From NCBI RefSeq assembly GCF_003569805.1, contig NZ_KZ984054.1, positions 186,001 through 250,000 of the forward strand: 64,000 bases of DNA. The letters are read 5' to 3'. The DNA comes from Microbacterium halotolerans. GTDB lineage: Bacteria; Actinomycetota; Actinomycetes; Actinomycetales; Microbacteriaceae. The notes beneath the pieces are model-generated. The model was not told where the DNA came from and did no database searches. It was given only the letters and a program-made list of their open reading frames with translations. Positions 29,508 to 38,541 of this stretch are shown one piece after another. A program made the translations under genes and the position numbers. Each line of letters opens with the position of its first letter. The first letter of the stretch is position 1.

Positions 29508-29581
29508 GGCGATAAATACTACCTTTGCGGAATGGCCAGCGATGGTCCGTTCTGCTCGACTCACATTCAACGGAGAATCCC

Positions 29582-30964
29582 ATGACTGAAGAGTGGACTC
29601 AGACCCTCGGCGCAGGGCCGCTGCTCGGCATCGCCGCCGGCGCTGTGCTGCTGATTCTGTTCCTCGTGATCAAGCTGCGCCTGCACGCGTTCCTCACGCT
29701 GATCCTCGTATCGGTGCTCACCGCGATCGCGACGGGGCTGCCGGTGGGCGAGATCGTCGGCACACTGACGGATGACTTCGGGAAGACGCTCGGCTCCGTC
29801 GCCCTGCTGATCGGGCTCGGTGCGATCCTCGGAAGGCTCATCGAGTCATCGGGCGGCGCCAAGGCCGTGGCCGACCTGATGGTCCGGATCTTCGGTGAGA
29901 GACGCGCGGCGTTCGCCCTCGGCATCACGTCGCTGCTGCTCGGCTTCCCGATCTTCTTCGACGCAGGCCTCGTCGTCATGCTGCCGATCATCTTCGCCGT
30001 CGCCCGACGCATCGGCGGCAAGAACCTGCTGCTGTTCGGCATCAGCGGCGCCGCGGCGTTCTCGGTCATGCACGTGTTCCTTCCCCCGCATCCCGGCCCC
30101 GTCTCGGCGATCGAGTTCTACGAGGCGAACCTCGGCCTCGTGCTCCTCCTCGGTCTCGTGATCGCCTTCCCGACCTGGTACCTCTCCGGCTACCTCTGGG
30201 GCAAGTTCGTCAACAGGCGCAATCCGATGATCGTGCCGTCCCTGTTCGGAGCGAAGGACGACGACCAGCCGCAGAATCCGCCGAAGCCCGGCACCGTCAT
30301 CGCCATCCTGCTGGTGCCCATCCTCCTGATCTTCCTGAACACCGGGCTGAGCACGCTGGGCTCCGTCGGCGCCGTCGACCCCGGCGCGTTCTGGGTGCAG
30401 GCGCTCATCTTCATCGGACAGTCGCCCATCGCTCTCCTCATCACGGTGATCGTCGCGCTGCTCGTGCTCGGCCGTTTCCGCGGTGAGGACGGTTCGGCGC
30501 TGGAGAAGCTGGTCGACGGAACGCTCGGCCCTGTCGCATCGGTCATCCTGATCACGGGTGCCGGCGGAATGTTCGGCGGCGTGCTGCGCGCATCCGGCAT
30601 CGGCGATGCGCTCGCCGACACGCTGTCCGACCTCGGCCTTCCCGTCATCCTGGCCGCATACGTCATCGCAGTGGTCCTGCGCCTCGCGCAGGGTTCCGCG
30701 ACTGTCGCCCTGGTGACCTCGGCCGGGCTGATGGCTCCGGCCGTCGTCGCCGGAGACTTCGGTGCGATGGACGTCGCGGCGATCACGCTCGCGACCGCCG
30801 CGGGATCGGTGTTCGCCGGCCATGTCAACGACTCCGGATTCTGGCTCGTCGGGCGCCTGATGAACCTTGATGTCAAGACCACGCTCAAGACGTGGACCGT
30901 GCAGCAGGCGATCGAGTCGGTCGTCGCGTTCGTGCTGGTCCTCGTCGTCTATCTGATCTTCTGA
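29582..30964 (+). CDS. gntP: Gluconate:H+ symporter, GntP family
   Basis: Proton-coupled importer of gluconate and related acid sugars, 460 aa with about 12 hydrophobic helices. Recognisable family segments are GLGAILGRLIESSGGAKAVA, LLLGFPIFFDAGLVVMLPI and AGSVFAGHVNDSGFWLVGRL. The ATG follows a GGAGAA site at the correct distance. It is the first gene of a five-gene operon that continues with the dehydrogenases and kinase needed to feed gluconate and idonate into the pentose phosphate pathway. Confidence 0.93.
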   Translation: MTEEWTQTLGAGPLLGIAAGAVLLILFLVIKLRLHAFLTLILVSVLTAIATGLPVGEIVGTLTDDFGKTLGSVALLIGLGAILGRLIESSGGAKAVADLMVRIFGERRAAFALGITSLLLGFPIFFDAGLVVMLPIIFAVARRIGGKNLLLFGISGAAAFSVMHVFLPPHPGPVSAIEFYEANLGLVLLLGLVIAFPTWYLSGYLWGKFVNRRNPMIVPSLFGAKDDDQPQNPPKPGTVIAILLVPILLIFLNTGLSTLGSVGAVDPGAFWVQALIFIGQSPIALLITVIVALLVLGRFRGEDGSALEKLVDGTLGPVASVILITGAGGMFGGVLRASGIGDALADTLSDLGLPVILAAYVIAVVLRLAQGSATVALVTSAGLMAPAVVAGDFGAMDVAAITLATAAGSVFAGHVNDSGFWLVGRLMNLDVKTTLKTWTVQQAIESVVAFVLVLVVYLIF

Positions 30965-30975
30965 GGAGGACATCA

Positions 30976-31746
30976 GTGACTTCCGAACTGTTCGACATCA
31001 GCGGGCGCTCCGCGCTCGTGACGGGGTCATCGCGCGGTCTCGGGCGCACACTCGCGCTCGGCCTCGCCGAAGCGGGCGCGCGCGTCACGCTGCATGGACG
31101 TGATCCGGATGCGCTGGCGACCGCGGCAGACGAGATCGCCGAGGTCGCCGGTGAGCGCCCCGACACGGTGCGCTTCGACGTCACGGACGCCCGTGACGTG
31201 CAGGAGCAGGTCGAGCAGCTCGTCGCCGAGCAGGGCGTTCCCGACATTCTCGTGAACAACGCCGGCCTGCAGCGCCGTGCGCCGATCGGCGAGTTCGCCG
31301 TCGACGACTGGGACGCGGTGATCGCGAGCAACCTCTCGAGCATGTTCTACGTCTCGCGCTTCGTCGTGCCCGGAATGACCGAGCGCGGCTCGGGCAAGAT
31401 CATCAACATCGCGTCCGTGCAGTCGAAGCTCGCGCGGCAGACCATCGCGCCGTACTCGGCGTCGAAGGGCGGCGTCGCGCTGCTGACGCAGGGCATGGCC
31501 GCCGATCTCGCCCGCCACGGCGTGCAGGTGAACGCACTGTCGCCCGGGTACTTCGCCACCGATATGAATCGCGCCCTCGTAGAGGACGAAGCGTTCAACG
31601 ACTGGCTCGTGAACCGCACACCAGCGCACCGATGGGGCGATGTGCGCGAGCTGCGCGGCGCGCTGCTGTTCCTGGCATCCGATGCCTCGAGCTTCGTCTC
31701 CGGCCAGAACATCGTCGTCGACGGCGGAATGACGGCCGTCGTATGA
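30976..31746 (+). CDS. SDR oxidoreductase, gluconate 5-dehydrogenase-like
   Basis: NAD(P)-dependent short-chain dehydrogenase, 256 aa. The cofactor motif TGSSRGLG lies near residues 17-24. NNAG, the serine in NIASVQSK, and Tyr/Lys in PYSASKGG form the catalytic set, and VNALSPGYFATDMN follows. It sits between gntP and an idonate dehydrogenase, so interconversion of 5-keto-D-gluconate and D-gluconate is the likely reaction, as for IdnO/Gno. The GTG start follows a strong GAGGAGGA site. Its TGA overlaps the next start as ATGA. Confidence 0.9.
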   Translation: MTSELFDISGRSALVTGSSRGLGRTLALGLAEAGARVTLHGRDPDALATAADEIAEVAGERPDTVRFDVTDARDVQEQVEQLVAEQGVPDILVNNAGLQRRAPIGEFAVDDWDAVIASNLSSMFYVSRFVVPGMTERGSGKIINIASVQSKLARQTIAPYSASKGGVALLTQGMAADLARHGVQVNALSPGYFATDMNRALVEDEAFNDWLVNRTPAHRWGDVRELRGALLFLASDASSFVSGQNIVVDGGMTAVV

Positions 31747-32792
31747 GCGCCGGCTCGATGCGGGCGGTGTACATCGACGGCAAGGACCGGATCGCGGTGC
31801 GCGATGCCGCCGTGCCGGAGCCGGGCGATGGCGAGGTGCGCATCCGGGTGCAGCAGGTCGGCATCTGCGGCAGCGACATGCACTACTTGTTCGAGGGAGC
31901 GAACGGCGAGTACACCGTGCGCGAGCCGCTCACCCCCGGTCACGAGATGTCCGGCGTCGTCGACGTCGACCCGCGAGGCGAGCTTGAGCCCGGCACACCG
32001 GTGACCGTGCACCCCGCACGCTTCGGCACCGAGGTGCCCGGCACGGAGGGGCAGCCGCATCTGTGGCCGGGCGGCTCGTACCTCGGCAGTGCAGCGACCA
32101 TGCCGCACACCCAGGGCGCGATGGCCGATCTGCTGGTCGTCGACCGCGGGATGGTGCGCGTGCTTCCCGACGGACTGGACGCGGCAGGTGCTGTGCTCGC
32201 CGAGCCGCTCGGAGTCGCTCTGCACGGCGCGACGCGGGCAGGCGACCTGACCGGTGCGCGTGTGCTCGTCTCGGGGGCAGGCCCTATCGGCTTGCTCGCC
32301 GTCGCTGCCGTACGCGCCCGCGGTGCGACGCACGTGACGGCCAGCGACATGCTCGACGAGCCCCTCGAGCGGGCGCGCACCATCGGCGCAGACGCCGTCG
32401 TGCGAGTCGGCCGCGATGAGCTCCCGACTGAGGCATTCGACGTCGTGATGGAGTGCTCGGGCGCCCCCGCGGCGATCAGCTCGGCGGGGGCTGCGGTGCG
32501 CCGCCGCGGAGTCGTCGTACAGATCGGGATGCTCCCGAGCACGCCGCAGAGCGTGAACCTGGCCCCGTTCATCTCCAAGGAGGTCGATCTGCGCGGAGCG
32601 TTCCGCTTCCGTGACGAGATCGACGAGGCCATCGCTCTGCTCGCCGATCGGCCGGAGATCGGCACCGTGGTGACTCATGTCATCTCCGTCGACGATGTGG
32701 GCGGTGCCTTCGACCTCGCTCGGGACTCGAGAGTCTCGGGCAAGGTGGCCGTATCGTTCGAAGCGCACGGGCATGAACCGCACGGAGGCTGA
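31743..32792 (+). CDS. idnD: L-idonate 5-dehydrogenase-like MDR alcohol dehydrogenase, no structural-zinc cysteines
   Basis: Medium-chain dehydrogenase, 349 aa. Catalytic-zinc ligands are present: Cys in GICGSDMHYL, His/Glu in PGHEMSG and Glu in LAEPLGVALH. The Rossmann motif is SGAGPIGLLAV. In E. coli IdnD four cysteines after the first catalytic lobe bind a structural zinc. Here that stretch is shortened to PARFGTEVPGTEGQPHLWPG with no cysteine at all. GSYLGSAATMPHTQGAMAD then realigns with the family. The ATG overlaps the SDR stop. Substrate is assigned from the gluconate-type context and could be another polyol acid. Confidence 0.82.
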   Translation: MSAGSMRAVYIDGKDRIAVRDAAVPEPGDGEVRIRVQQVGICGSDMHYLFEGANGEYTVREPLTPGHEMSGVVDVDPRGELEPGTPVTVHPARFGTEVPGTEGQPHLWPGGSYLGSAATMPHTQGAMADLLVVDRGMVRVLPDGLDAAGAVLAEPLGVALHGATRAGDLTGARVLVSGAGPIGLLAVAAVRARGATHVTASDMLDEPLERARTIGADAVVRVGRDELPTEAFDVVMECSGAPAAISSAGAAVRRRGVVVQIGMLPSTPQSVNLAPFISKEVDLRGAFRFRDEIDEAIALLADRPEIGTVVTHVISVDDVGGAFDLARDSRVSGKVAVSFEAHGHEPHGG

Positions 32793-32793
32793 G

Positions 32794-34323
32794 ATGGAAT
32801 CCGCAGACGTCGTCATCGGTGTCGATATGGGCACGACGGCGACGAAGGTCGTCGCGTATCGCGCAGACGGCTCCTCCGTGGCGCAGGCCTCGCACGGGTA
32901 CCCGTTGGACGAGCCCTCGCCCGGCCGCGCCGAGCAGAGTCCGCACGACATCCTGACTGCCGTGCATCGCGGCATCAGCGACGTCGTCTCCCGGGTCGGC
33001 GCCGACCGCGTGCGCGGTGTGAGCTTCTCGAGCGCCATGCACAGTGTGATGGCGCTCGACGCCGACGGCGAGCCGCTCACGCCCGTCGTCACCTGGGCGG
33101 ACACGCGCGCGGCGGCGCAGGCGGATCGGATCCGCGGATCGGAGACCGGGCTGGCGCTGCATCGCCGCACGGGAACGCCCGTGCACCCGATGTCGCCGCT
33201 GACGAAGCTGGTCTGGTTCCGCGAGCACGAGCCCGAGCTGTTCGACCGCGCCGCGGTCTGGGCCGGCATCAAGGACTGGGTGCTGCTGCAGCTGTGCGGC
33301 GAACTCGTCACTGACCATTCTCTCGCATCCGGATCCGGGCTGATGGACATCCATCGGCTCGAGTGGGACCGTGAGTCCCTCGAACTCGCCGGCGTCACGG
33401 CCGATCGGCTGCCGCGGCTGGTGCCGACCAGGCACGTACTGCGTGAGCTGACCGCGCCGACGGCGGCCGCAACCGGCCTGGACGCGGCGACTCCCGTCGT
33501 CGTCGGTGCGGGCGACGGACCGCTCGCCAACCTCGGTGTCGGCGCCGTGCGGCACGGCGTCGCGGCCTGCTCCGTCGGCACGAGCGGCGCGCTGCGGGTC
33601 AGCGTCGACCGCCCCAGCGTGGACTCGAACGGCGGCGTGTTCTGCTACGCACTCACCGAGGACCGCTGGGTCGTCGGCGGCGCGATCAACAACGGCGGCG
33701 TCGTACTCGACTGGGTGAGGGCGGAGCTCGCATCCGGCTACGCGGAGCTGTCGACTGCGCAGCTGCTCGATGAGGCGATGACGGTGCCTGCGGGATCCGG
33801 CGGCCTGCTGATGCTGCCGTACCTGCTGGGGGAGCGCGCCCCGCGCTGGGGCGGCGCGGCGAGAGGCGCGTATGTGGGGCTGACGCGTGCGCACCAGCGC
33901 GCACACCTCGTGCGCGCCGCGGTCGAGGGCGTCGCGCTGCAGCTCACGCTCGTGCTCAGATCGATGCGCGCCACAGGTCTGGATATCTCGGAGATCCGCG
34001 CAACCGGCGGTGTGATGAAGCACGAGATCTGGCGCCGCACGCTGGCGAGCGCGTTCGACGCGTCGATCGGCTTTCCCGCCAGCCCGGAGGGGTCGGGCTT
34101 CGGGGCGGCGCTGCTCGGCATGGAGGCGCTCGGCATGATCGATTCGATCGACGTCGCGGCCGACCTGGTGCCCGTTGCGGATGCGACGAACCCGGATGTC
34201 GACGAGGCGGGCGTCTACGAAGAGCTCCGCCCTGTCTTCGAGGCGCTCTACGACGCGCTGCTGCCCGCCAACACCGCTCTCACCGAGCTCGGCGCGAGGC
34301 TGCCGCTGGCACACGAGGACTGA
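32794..34323 (+). CDS. gntK: FGGY-family carbohydrate kinase, probable gluconokinase
   Basis: A 509-aa sugar kinase. The phosphate-1 motif is GVDMGTTATKVVAY, the catalytic aspartate is in VVGAGDGPLANLGVG, and the adenosine motif is EIRATGGVMKHEIWRR. TWADTRA is the usual sugar-binding stretch of this family. It is the FGGY type, as in Bacillus GntK, rather than the small P-loop GntK of E. coli. Phosphorylation of D-gluconate to 6-phosphogluconate would complete the cluster. The ATG at 32794 has GGAGG 5 nt upstream; an in-frame ATG at 32773 lies inside idnD. Confidence 0.9.
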   Translation: MESADVVIGVDMGTTATKVVAYRADGSSVAQASHGYPLDEPSPGRAEQSPHDILTAVHRGISDVVSRVGADRVRGVSFSSAMHSVMALDADGEPLTPVVTWADTRAAAQADRIRGSETGLALHRRTGTPVHPMSPLTKLVWFREHEPELFDRAAVWAGIKDWVLLQLCGELVTDHSLASGSGLMDIHRLEWDRESLELAGVTADRLPRLVPTRHVLRELTAPTAAATGLDAATPVVVGAGDGPLANLGVGAVRHGVAACSVGTSGALRVSVDRPSVDSNGGVFCYALTEDRWVVGGAINNGGVVLDWVRAELASGYAELSTAQLLDEAMTVPAGSGGLLMLPYLLGERAPRWGGAARGAYVGLTRAHQRAHLVRAAVEGVALQLTLVLRSMRATGLDISEIRATGGVMKHEIWRRTLASAFDASIGFPASPEGSGFGAALLGMEALGMIDSIDVAADLVPVADATNPDVDEAGVYEELRPVFEALYDALLPANTALTELGARLPLAHED

Positions 34324-34343
34324 GCCGAGATCTGCGCAGACTC

Positions 34344-34380
34344 GCTGATCGGAGCCGGACTGGCGGAAGCTCCGATCAGC
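34344..34380 (+). terminator. Hairpin terminator after the gluconate operon
   Basis: Perfect 12-bp arms 34344-34355 and 34369-34380 with a 13-nt loop, 20 nt after the kinase stop. No U-run follows. Confidence 0.75.
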
Positions 34381-34483
34381 TCCCGACCAGCGCGGCGAGG
34401 TTCCGCAGCGACGAGGTGAGCGCCGCGAAGACGCTCGAGGGGGAGGCGTACACGAGTAATTCTGCTTCGTCGGTGCGTCCCAT
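34376..34483 (-). pseudogene. N-terminal remnant of an SRPBCC-domain protein
   Basis: A 35-codon frame reading MGRTDEAELLVYASPSSVF and then AAL matches the first beta strand and helix of SRPBCC/START-like proteins, which begin with T-D-x-A-x-x-x-x-A-x-P-x-x-V-Y/F. It is followed at once by unrelated residues and a stop inside the terminator hairpin. I read it as the stub left after deletion of the rest. It uses a rare TTA codon. The match is short and could be chance. Confidence 0.35.
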
Positions 34484-34598
34484 GACCTGAAACTATGCGG
34501 GAAGCCTTCGCGGCGCATCGCACGCCCGCAGCCGGTGCGACTCGTCGCCTCGTTCTGTAAATGATCTGACCAAACGAGAGATTCTTTCTGTCGGAGTA

Positions 34599-34627
34599 TT
34601 GACGGAAAAATTCGACCTCTCTAGCGT
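34599..34627 (+). promoter_or_regulatory. Strong promoter of the ROK/ABC/sulfatase operon
   Basis: TTGACG at 34599-34604, a 17-bp spacer and TAGCGT at 34622-34627. The start point would fall on or beside the ATG at 34635. This is the clearest -35/-10 pair in the window. Confidence 0.7.
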
Positions 34628-34634
34628 CATGGTC

Positions 34635-35864
34635 ATGTCGACGACGACTGGCGTTCACGCACTGGTGCGACGCACGCACGAGGATCGCGTGCTGTCCGCG
34701 CTGCGGGCGGGCGGAGCACTCAGCAGAGCGGCCCTTGCCCGACGGGTGGGGCTCTCGCGCACCACGCTGTCCGAGATCACCGCGAATCTGCTCGAACGCG
34801 GTGCGATCGTCGTCGTCGACACCGATGCGCAGACGCGGTCAGGCAGCGGTCGACCGGCCGAGCGGCTCGCGCTCGACCCTGGATCAGGGCAGTTCCTCGG
34901 TATCGACTTCGGGCACCGGAGGGTGCACGCGGCCGTTGCAGACGCTTCGCACGAGATCATCGCTGCGGGCGTCGAGCCGTATGACGATCAGACCGGCTGG
35001 TCGCAGCGGATCACGTTGGCGTTCGCACTCATCGACTCGCTGTGTCGCGAACACAGCATCCACCTCGGAGCCCTTCAGGCGGTCGGCATCGGCGTTCCGG
35101 GTCCGTACTCCGGCACCATGGCATCCGGTGCGGGAGCCGCGCGGAGACCCCACGCCGCACCAGAAGGCGTCGACTCTGCATTCGCAGAGCGATTCGGCGC
35201 CCCTGTCATGGTCGACAACAACACGCGGCTTGCGGCTCTCGCTGAGGCGGTGCTCCGGCCAGGCGAGGTTCGTGATCTCATCTACCTGCGGCTGTCAGAC
35301 GGAGTAGGAGGCGGTCTCGTCGTGGCGGGTCGACTCGTCACAGGGGCGCGCGGGATCGCCGGTGAACTCGGGCACGTCACGACCGATCCCGCGGGTGTCG
35401 AGTGCAGGTGCGGCAAGCGGGGATGCCTGGAGACAGTCGCGTCGGTGCCCGCGATCCTCGACCGCTGCCGTGCAGCAGGCATCGCCATTCGCACGCTCGA
35501 CGATCTTGCGGTCGCTGCGGCGAAGGCCGACCCTGCGGTCGATGTCGTTCTGCGAGACGTCGGTGCAACGGTCGGACGCGTGCTGGCTGCAGCCGCGATG
35601 GTGCTCGACCCCGCCGAAGTCGTCATCGGCGGGGAGATCGCGCACATCGCACCGGTGATCGTGGAGCAGGCGGCCGCGACGCTGCGGTACGAGCTCTACT
35701 CCGTTCCCATGGCGGAACCCGTCGTCATGCGCGCCGGTCAGCTGCGCGACAGCGACGGTGCTCTCGGCGCACTGGCCGCGACGTTCCACCAGTCACCTCT
35801 CCTCGTCGGGTATCCGGAACCCGCGACAGCCGTCGAGGACCAGCCGCAGAGGAGCGCACTGTGA
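34635..35864 (+). CDS. ROK-family transcriptional regulator
   Basis: NagC/XylR-type repressor, 409 aa. The N-terminal winged helix is [20 protein letters not shown] with the turn of helix 2. The ROK domain has the phosphate-binding [17 protein letters not shown], the GxGVPGP loop, EPGH-like GELGHVTTD, and the zinc cluster [10 protein letters not shown]. The start is the ATG 7 nt after the -10 box; an ATG two codons upstream is also in frame. Its TGA overlaps the permease start (GTGA), so it heads the ABC-sulfatase operon and probably controls it. The sugar or sugar-like ligand is unknown. Confidence 0.88.
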   Translation: MSTTTGVHALVRRTHEDRVLSALRAGGALSRAALARRVGLSRTTLSEITANLLERGAIVVVDTDAQTRSGSGRPAERLALDPGSGQFLGIDFGHRRVHAAVADASHEIIAAGVEPYDDQTGWSQRITLAFALIDSLCREHSIHLGALQAVGIGVPGPYSGTMASGAGAARRPHAAPEGVDSAFAERFGAPVMVDNNTRLAALAEAVLRPGEVRDLIYLRLSDGVGGGLVVAGRLVTGARGIAGELGHVTTDPAGVECRCGKRGCLETVASVPAILDRCRAAGIAIRTLDDLAVAAAKADPAVDVVLRDVGATVGRVLAAAAMVLDPAEVVIGGEIAHIAPVIVEQAAATLRYELYSVPMAEPVVMRAGQLRDSDGALGALAATFHQSPLLVGYPEPATAVEDQPQRSAL

Positions 35865-36721
35865 CATCCCGGACGACAGCCGTGCCGAAGAATCGGCACG
35901 GCGCCCCCGCCGAGATCGTGCCGCGCGGCGGCGGATCGCCTTCCACCGTCAGCGCGCCTCGCGCCCCGATCATGGCGCGTCGAACGAAGATGTGGATTCT
36001 CAACGGAGTCTCACTCGTCGCGGGCATCGGCATCTGGTGGCTGATGGCTCTCGGTGGATTCCAGTTCCCGACGCCGCCGGAAGTCGTGGTCGCCGCAATC
36101 GAGCTCTGGCGTGAAGGGATTCTGCAGCGCGACATCCTCGCCAGCCTCGCGCGCGTCCTTACCGGCTTCCTCGTCGGGTCCGCCGTCGCGATCCCCGTCG
36201 GATTCCTGATGGGCTGGTACACCGTTGCGCGCGGACTCTTCGAACCGTGGATCCAGTTCTTCCGCACCATTCCGCCTCTTGCTCTGCTGCCGCTCGTGCT
36301 GGTGCTGTTGGGCATCGGCGAGCTGCCCAAGGTCTTCGTCATCTTCCTCGCGGCGTTCCTCGCCTGCGTCATCTCGACCTATCAGGGTGTGGTGAGCGTC
36401 GACAAGACCCTCATCAACGCCGCGACGGTGCTGGGAGCCAAAGACGGCACGATCTTCGCGCGGGTCGTCGTCCCCGCCTCGACACCGTTCATCCTCGTCG
36501 GCATGCGCGTCGGACTCGGCTCCGCCTGGGCCACGCTCGTGGCAGCGGAGCTCCTGGCGGCGCAGGCGGGTCTCGGCTACCGGATGCAGCAGGCGCAGCT
36601 CTACTACGACCTGTCGACGATCTTCGTCGGCATCATCGCGATCGGCATCCTCGGCCTGGCAATGGACCGCCTGCTGCTGCTCGCCGAGTCGAAACTCACC
36701 GGATGGCAGGAGCGACGCTGA
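35861..36721 (+). CDS. ABC transporter permease, nitrate/sulfonate/taurine type
   Basis: Integral membrane subunit, 286 aa, with six or so helices after a 40-residue hydrophilic N terminus. The EAA-type coupling segment is [23 protein letters not shown], and [25 protein letters not shown] is characteristic of SsuC/TauC/NrtB permeases. GTG start overlapping the ROK stop; TGATG overlap with the ATPase gene. It forms an importer with the next two genes. The sulfatase at the operon end points to a sulfated substrate or a sulfonate. Confidence 0.9.
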   Translation: MTSRTTAVPKNRHGAPAEIVPRGGGSPSTVSAPRAPIMARRTKMWILNGVSLVAGIGIWWLMALGGFQFPTPPEVVVAAIELWREGILQRDILASLARVLTGFLVGSAVAIPVGFLMGWYTVARGLFEPWIQFFRTIPPLALLPLVLVLLGIGELPKVFVIFLAAFLACVISTYQGVVSVDKTLINAATVLGAKDGTIFARVVVPASTPFILVGMRVGLGSAWATLVAAELLAAQAGLGYRMQQAQLYYDLSTIFVGIIAIGILGLAMDRLLLLAESKLTGWQERR

Positions 36722-37530
36722 TGCCAGAAGCAATCTCTTCACGCACGACCTCGCGTGAGACCGCGAAGATCTCCGTGCAGCATGTGCACAAGACGTTCCC
36801 GCTGAAGAACGAGGACTTCGTCGCGCTCGACGATGTGTCTCTCGATATCGCCGACAACGAGTTCGTGACTGTCGTCGGACCATCAGGGTGCGGAAAGTCC
36901 ACCTTGATGAATGTGCTGGCAGGTCTCGAACGCCCGACATCCGGTCATGCTCACGTCGATGGAGTCGAGGTGAGAGGGCCAGGGCCCGAGCGCGGAGTGA
37001 TCTTCCAGCAGTATGCGCTGTTCCCGTGGCTGACCGTGCGCAAGAACATCGAGTTCGGCCTCAGAGTGGCAGGACTGGGCAAGGCCGAGCGCCGACGCAC
37101 GGCGGAGCACTTCATCGAGCTGGTGGGGCTGGAGCAGTTCGCGGATGCCCTGCCGAAGATGCTCTCGGGCGGAATGAAGCAGCGTTGCGCCATCGCCCGC
37201 GCGTACGCGGTCGATCCATCGATTCTGCTCATGGACGAACCCTTCGGAGCGTTGGATGCGCTCACTCGGGTGACGCTCCAGGAACAGCTTCTCGACACGT
37301 GGAGCCGTGAGAAGCGGACGGTGATGTTCATCACCCACGACGTGGACGAGGCCGTGTTCCTCGCCAACCGTGTCGTCGTGATGGCCGCCGGGCCCGGCCG
37401 CATCTACGACGTCATCGACGTCGACCTGCCCTATCCGCGCACGGAGGATGTCCGCCTCAGCGCGGAGTTCGCCGAGCTGCGCAACCGTGTGTGGCACTCC
37501 GTCTATCACCAGAACCCTCAGGAAGGTTGA
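36721..37530 (+). CDS. ABC transporter ATP-binding protein, nitrate/sulfonate/taurine type
   Basis: Energy-coupling ATPase, 269 aa. Walker A is GPSGCGKST, the Q-loop is in VIFQQYALFPWLTV, the signature motif is LSGGMKQR, Walker B is ILLMDEPFGALDALT and the switch histidine is in MFITHDVDEA. The sequence type is SsuB/TauB. The ATG overlaps the permease stop and the substrate-binding gene begins 3 nt after its own stop. Confidence 0.92.
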   Translation: MPEAISSRTTSRETAKISVQHVHKTFPLKNEDFVALDDVSLDIADNEFVTVVGPSGCGKSTLMNVLAGLERPTSGHAHVDGVEVRGPGPERGVIFQQYALFPWLTVRKNIEFGLRVAGLGKAERRRTAEHFIELVGLEQFADALPKMLSGGMKQRCAIARAYAVDPSILLMDEPFGALDALTRVTLQEQLLDTWSREKRTVMFITHDVDEAVFLANRVVVMAAGPGRIYDVIDVDLPYPRTEDVRLSAEFAELRNRVWHSVYHQNPQEG

Positions 37531-37532
37531 TC

Positions 37533-38537
37533 ATGCGAACTATCCGATTCATCGGTGCCGCTGCCATCGTCGGCACGCTGGCCGTGACCGCAACGGCGTG
37601 CGCCGGCGGCGCAGACGGCACAACGGGAGGCTCAGAGGAGACGATCGACGTATCGTTCGGATTCATCCCTGACTTCAACGGCACGAGCCTGCTTGCGATC
37701 GCAGAGGACCAGGGCATCTGGGACGAGTACGGTCTCGAGGTCGAGACGCCGTCGTTCACCAACGGGCCGCTGCAGATCCAAGCGCTCGGCACAGGCGACC
37801 TCGACTTCGGCTACATCGGCCCCGGCGCGTTCTGGCTCCCGGCATCCGGGCAGGCGAAGATCGTGGCCATGAACACGCTGGGTCAGGCGGACCGCGTGGT
37901 CGCTCAGGCGGGCAACGAGACGATGGATGACCTGCGGGGCAAGAAGGTCGCCGTGCCAGAGGGGACCTCGGGCGATATGATCCTCACGCTGGCGCTCGAG
38001 GAAGCGGGCATGACGAAGGACGATATCGAGCTCGTCCCGATGGAGCCGTCGGCGATCGTCGCCGCGCTGTCATCCGGCCAGGTCGACGGGGCCGGCCTCT
38101 GGTATCCGGCGCTGGCCACGGTCAAGGAACAGGTTCCCGATCTCGTCGAGATCGCCGACAACACCGACTTCGAAGACACGGTGTCGTTCCCGACGGCCTT
38201 CGTCGCGGGCAACGACGTGGTCGCAGACGAGCCCGAGAAGGTGGATCGTGTGCTCAAGGCTCTGCGGGATGCCATCGAGTACCGGGCGGAGAACATGGAC
38301 GACGCGGTCAGACTGACTGCCGAGTACAACGATCTCGACACCGTCGACGTCGAGGGCGACGCCGCCAACGTGCAGGTGCTCGGACTCGATGAGATCGATC
38401 AGCTCACGGCGGACGGCAGCGTCGATTCGTGGCTGACAGGAATGGTCGACTACTTCGTCGAAGCGGGAAAACTCGACGACGCGGTCGATCCTGCCGACTT
38501 CTACACCGGCGATCTCTGGCTGGCCGCCGGTGAGTGA
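37533..38537 (+). CDS. ABC transporter substrate-binding lipoprotein, SsuA/NMT1-like
   Basis: Solute-binding protein, 334 aa. A signal peptide (MRTIRFIGAAAIVGTLAVTA) ends in a lipoprotein cleavage site at TAC-AGG, so it is anchored outside the membrane by a lipidated Cys. The mature part is of the type II periplasmic-binding fold, with FGFIPDFNGTSLLAIAEDQG, LQIQALGTGDLDFGYIGPGA and DDLRGKKVAVPEGTSGD. These segments are typical of sulfonate, nitrate or taurine binders. The ligand is not determined. It lies directly before the sulfatase. Confidence 0.9.
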   Translation: MRTIRFIGAAAIVGTLAVTATACAGGADGTTGGSEETIDVSFGFIPDFNGTSLLAIAEDQGIWDEYGLEVETPSFTNGPLQIQALGTGDLDFGYIGPGAFWLPASGQAKIVAMNTLGQADRVVAQAGNETMDDLRGKKVAVPEGTSGDMILTLALEEAGMTKDDIELVPMEPSAIVAALSSGQVDGAGLWYPALATVKEQVPDLVEIADNTDFEDTVSFPTAFVAGNDVVADEPEKVDRVLKALRDAIEYRAENMDDAVRLTAEYNDLDTVDVEGDAANVQVLGLDEIDQLTADGSVDSWLTGMVDYFVEAGKLDDAVDPADFYTGDLWLAAGE

Positions 38538-38541
38538 TGCG

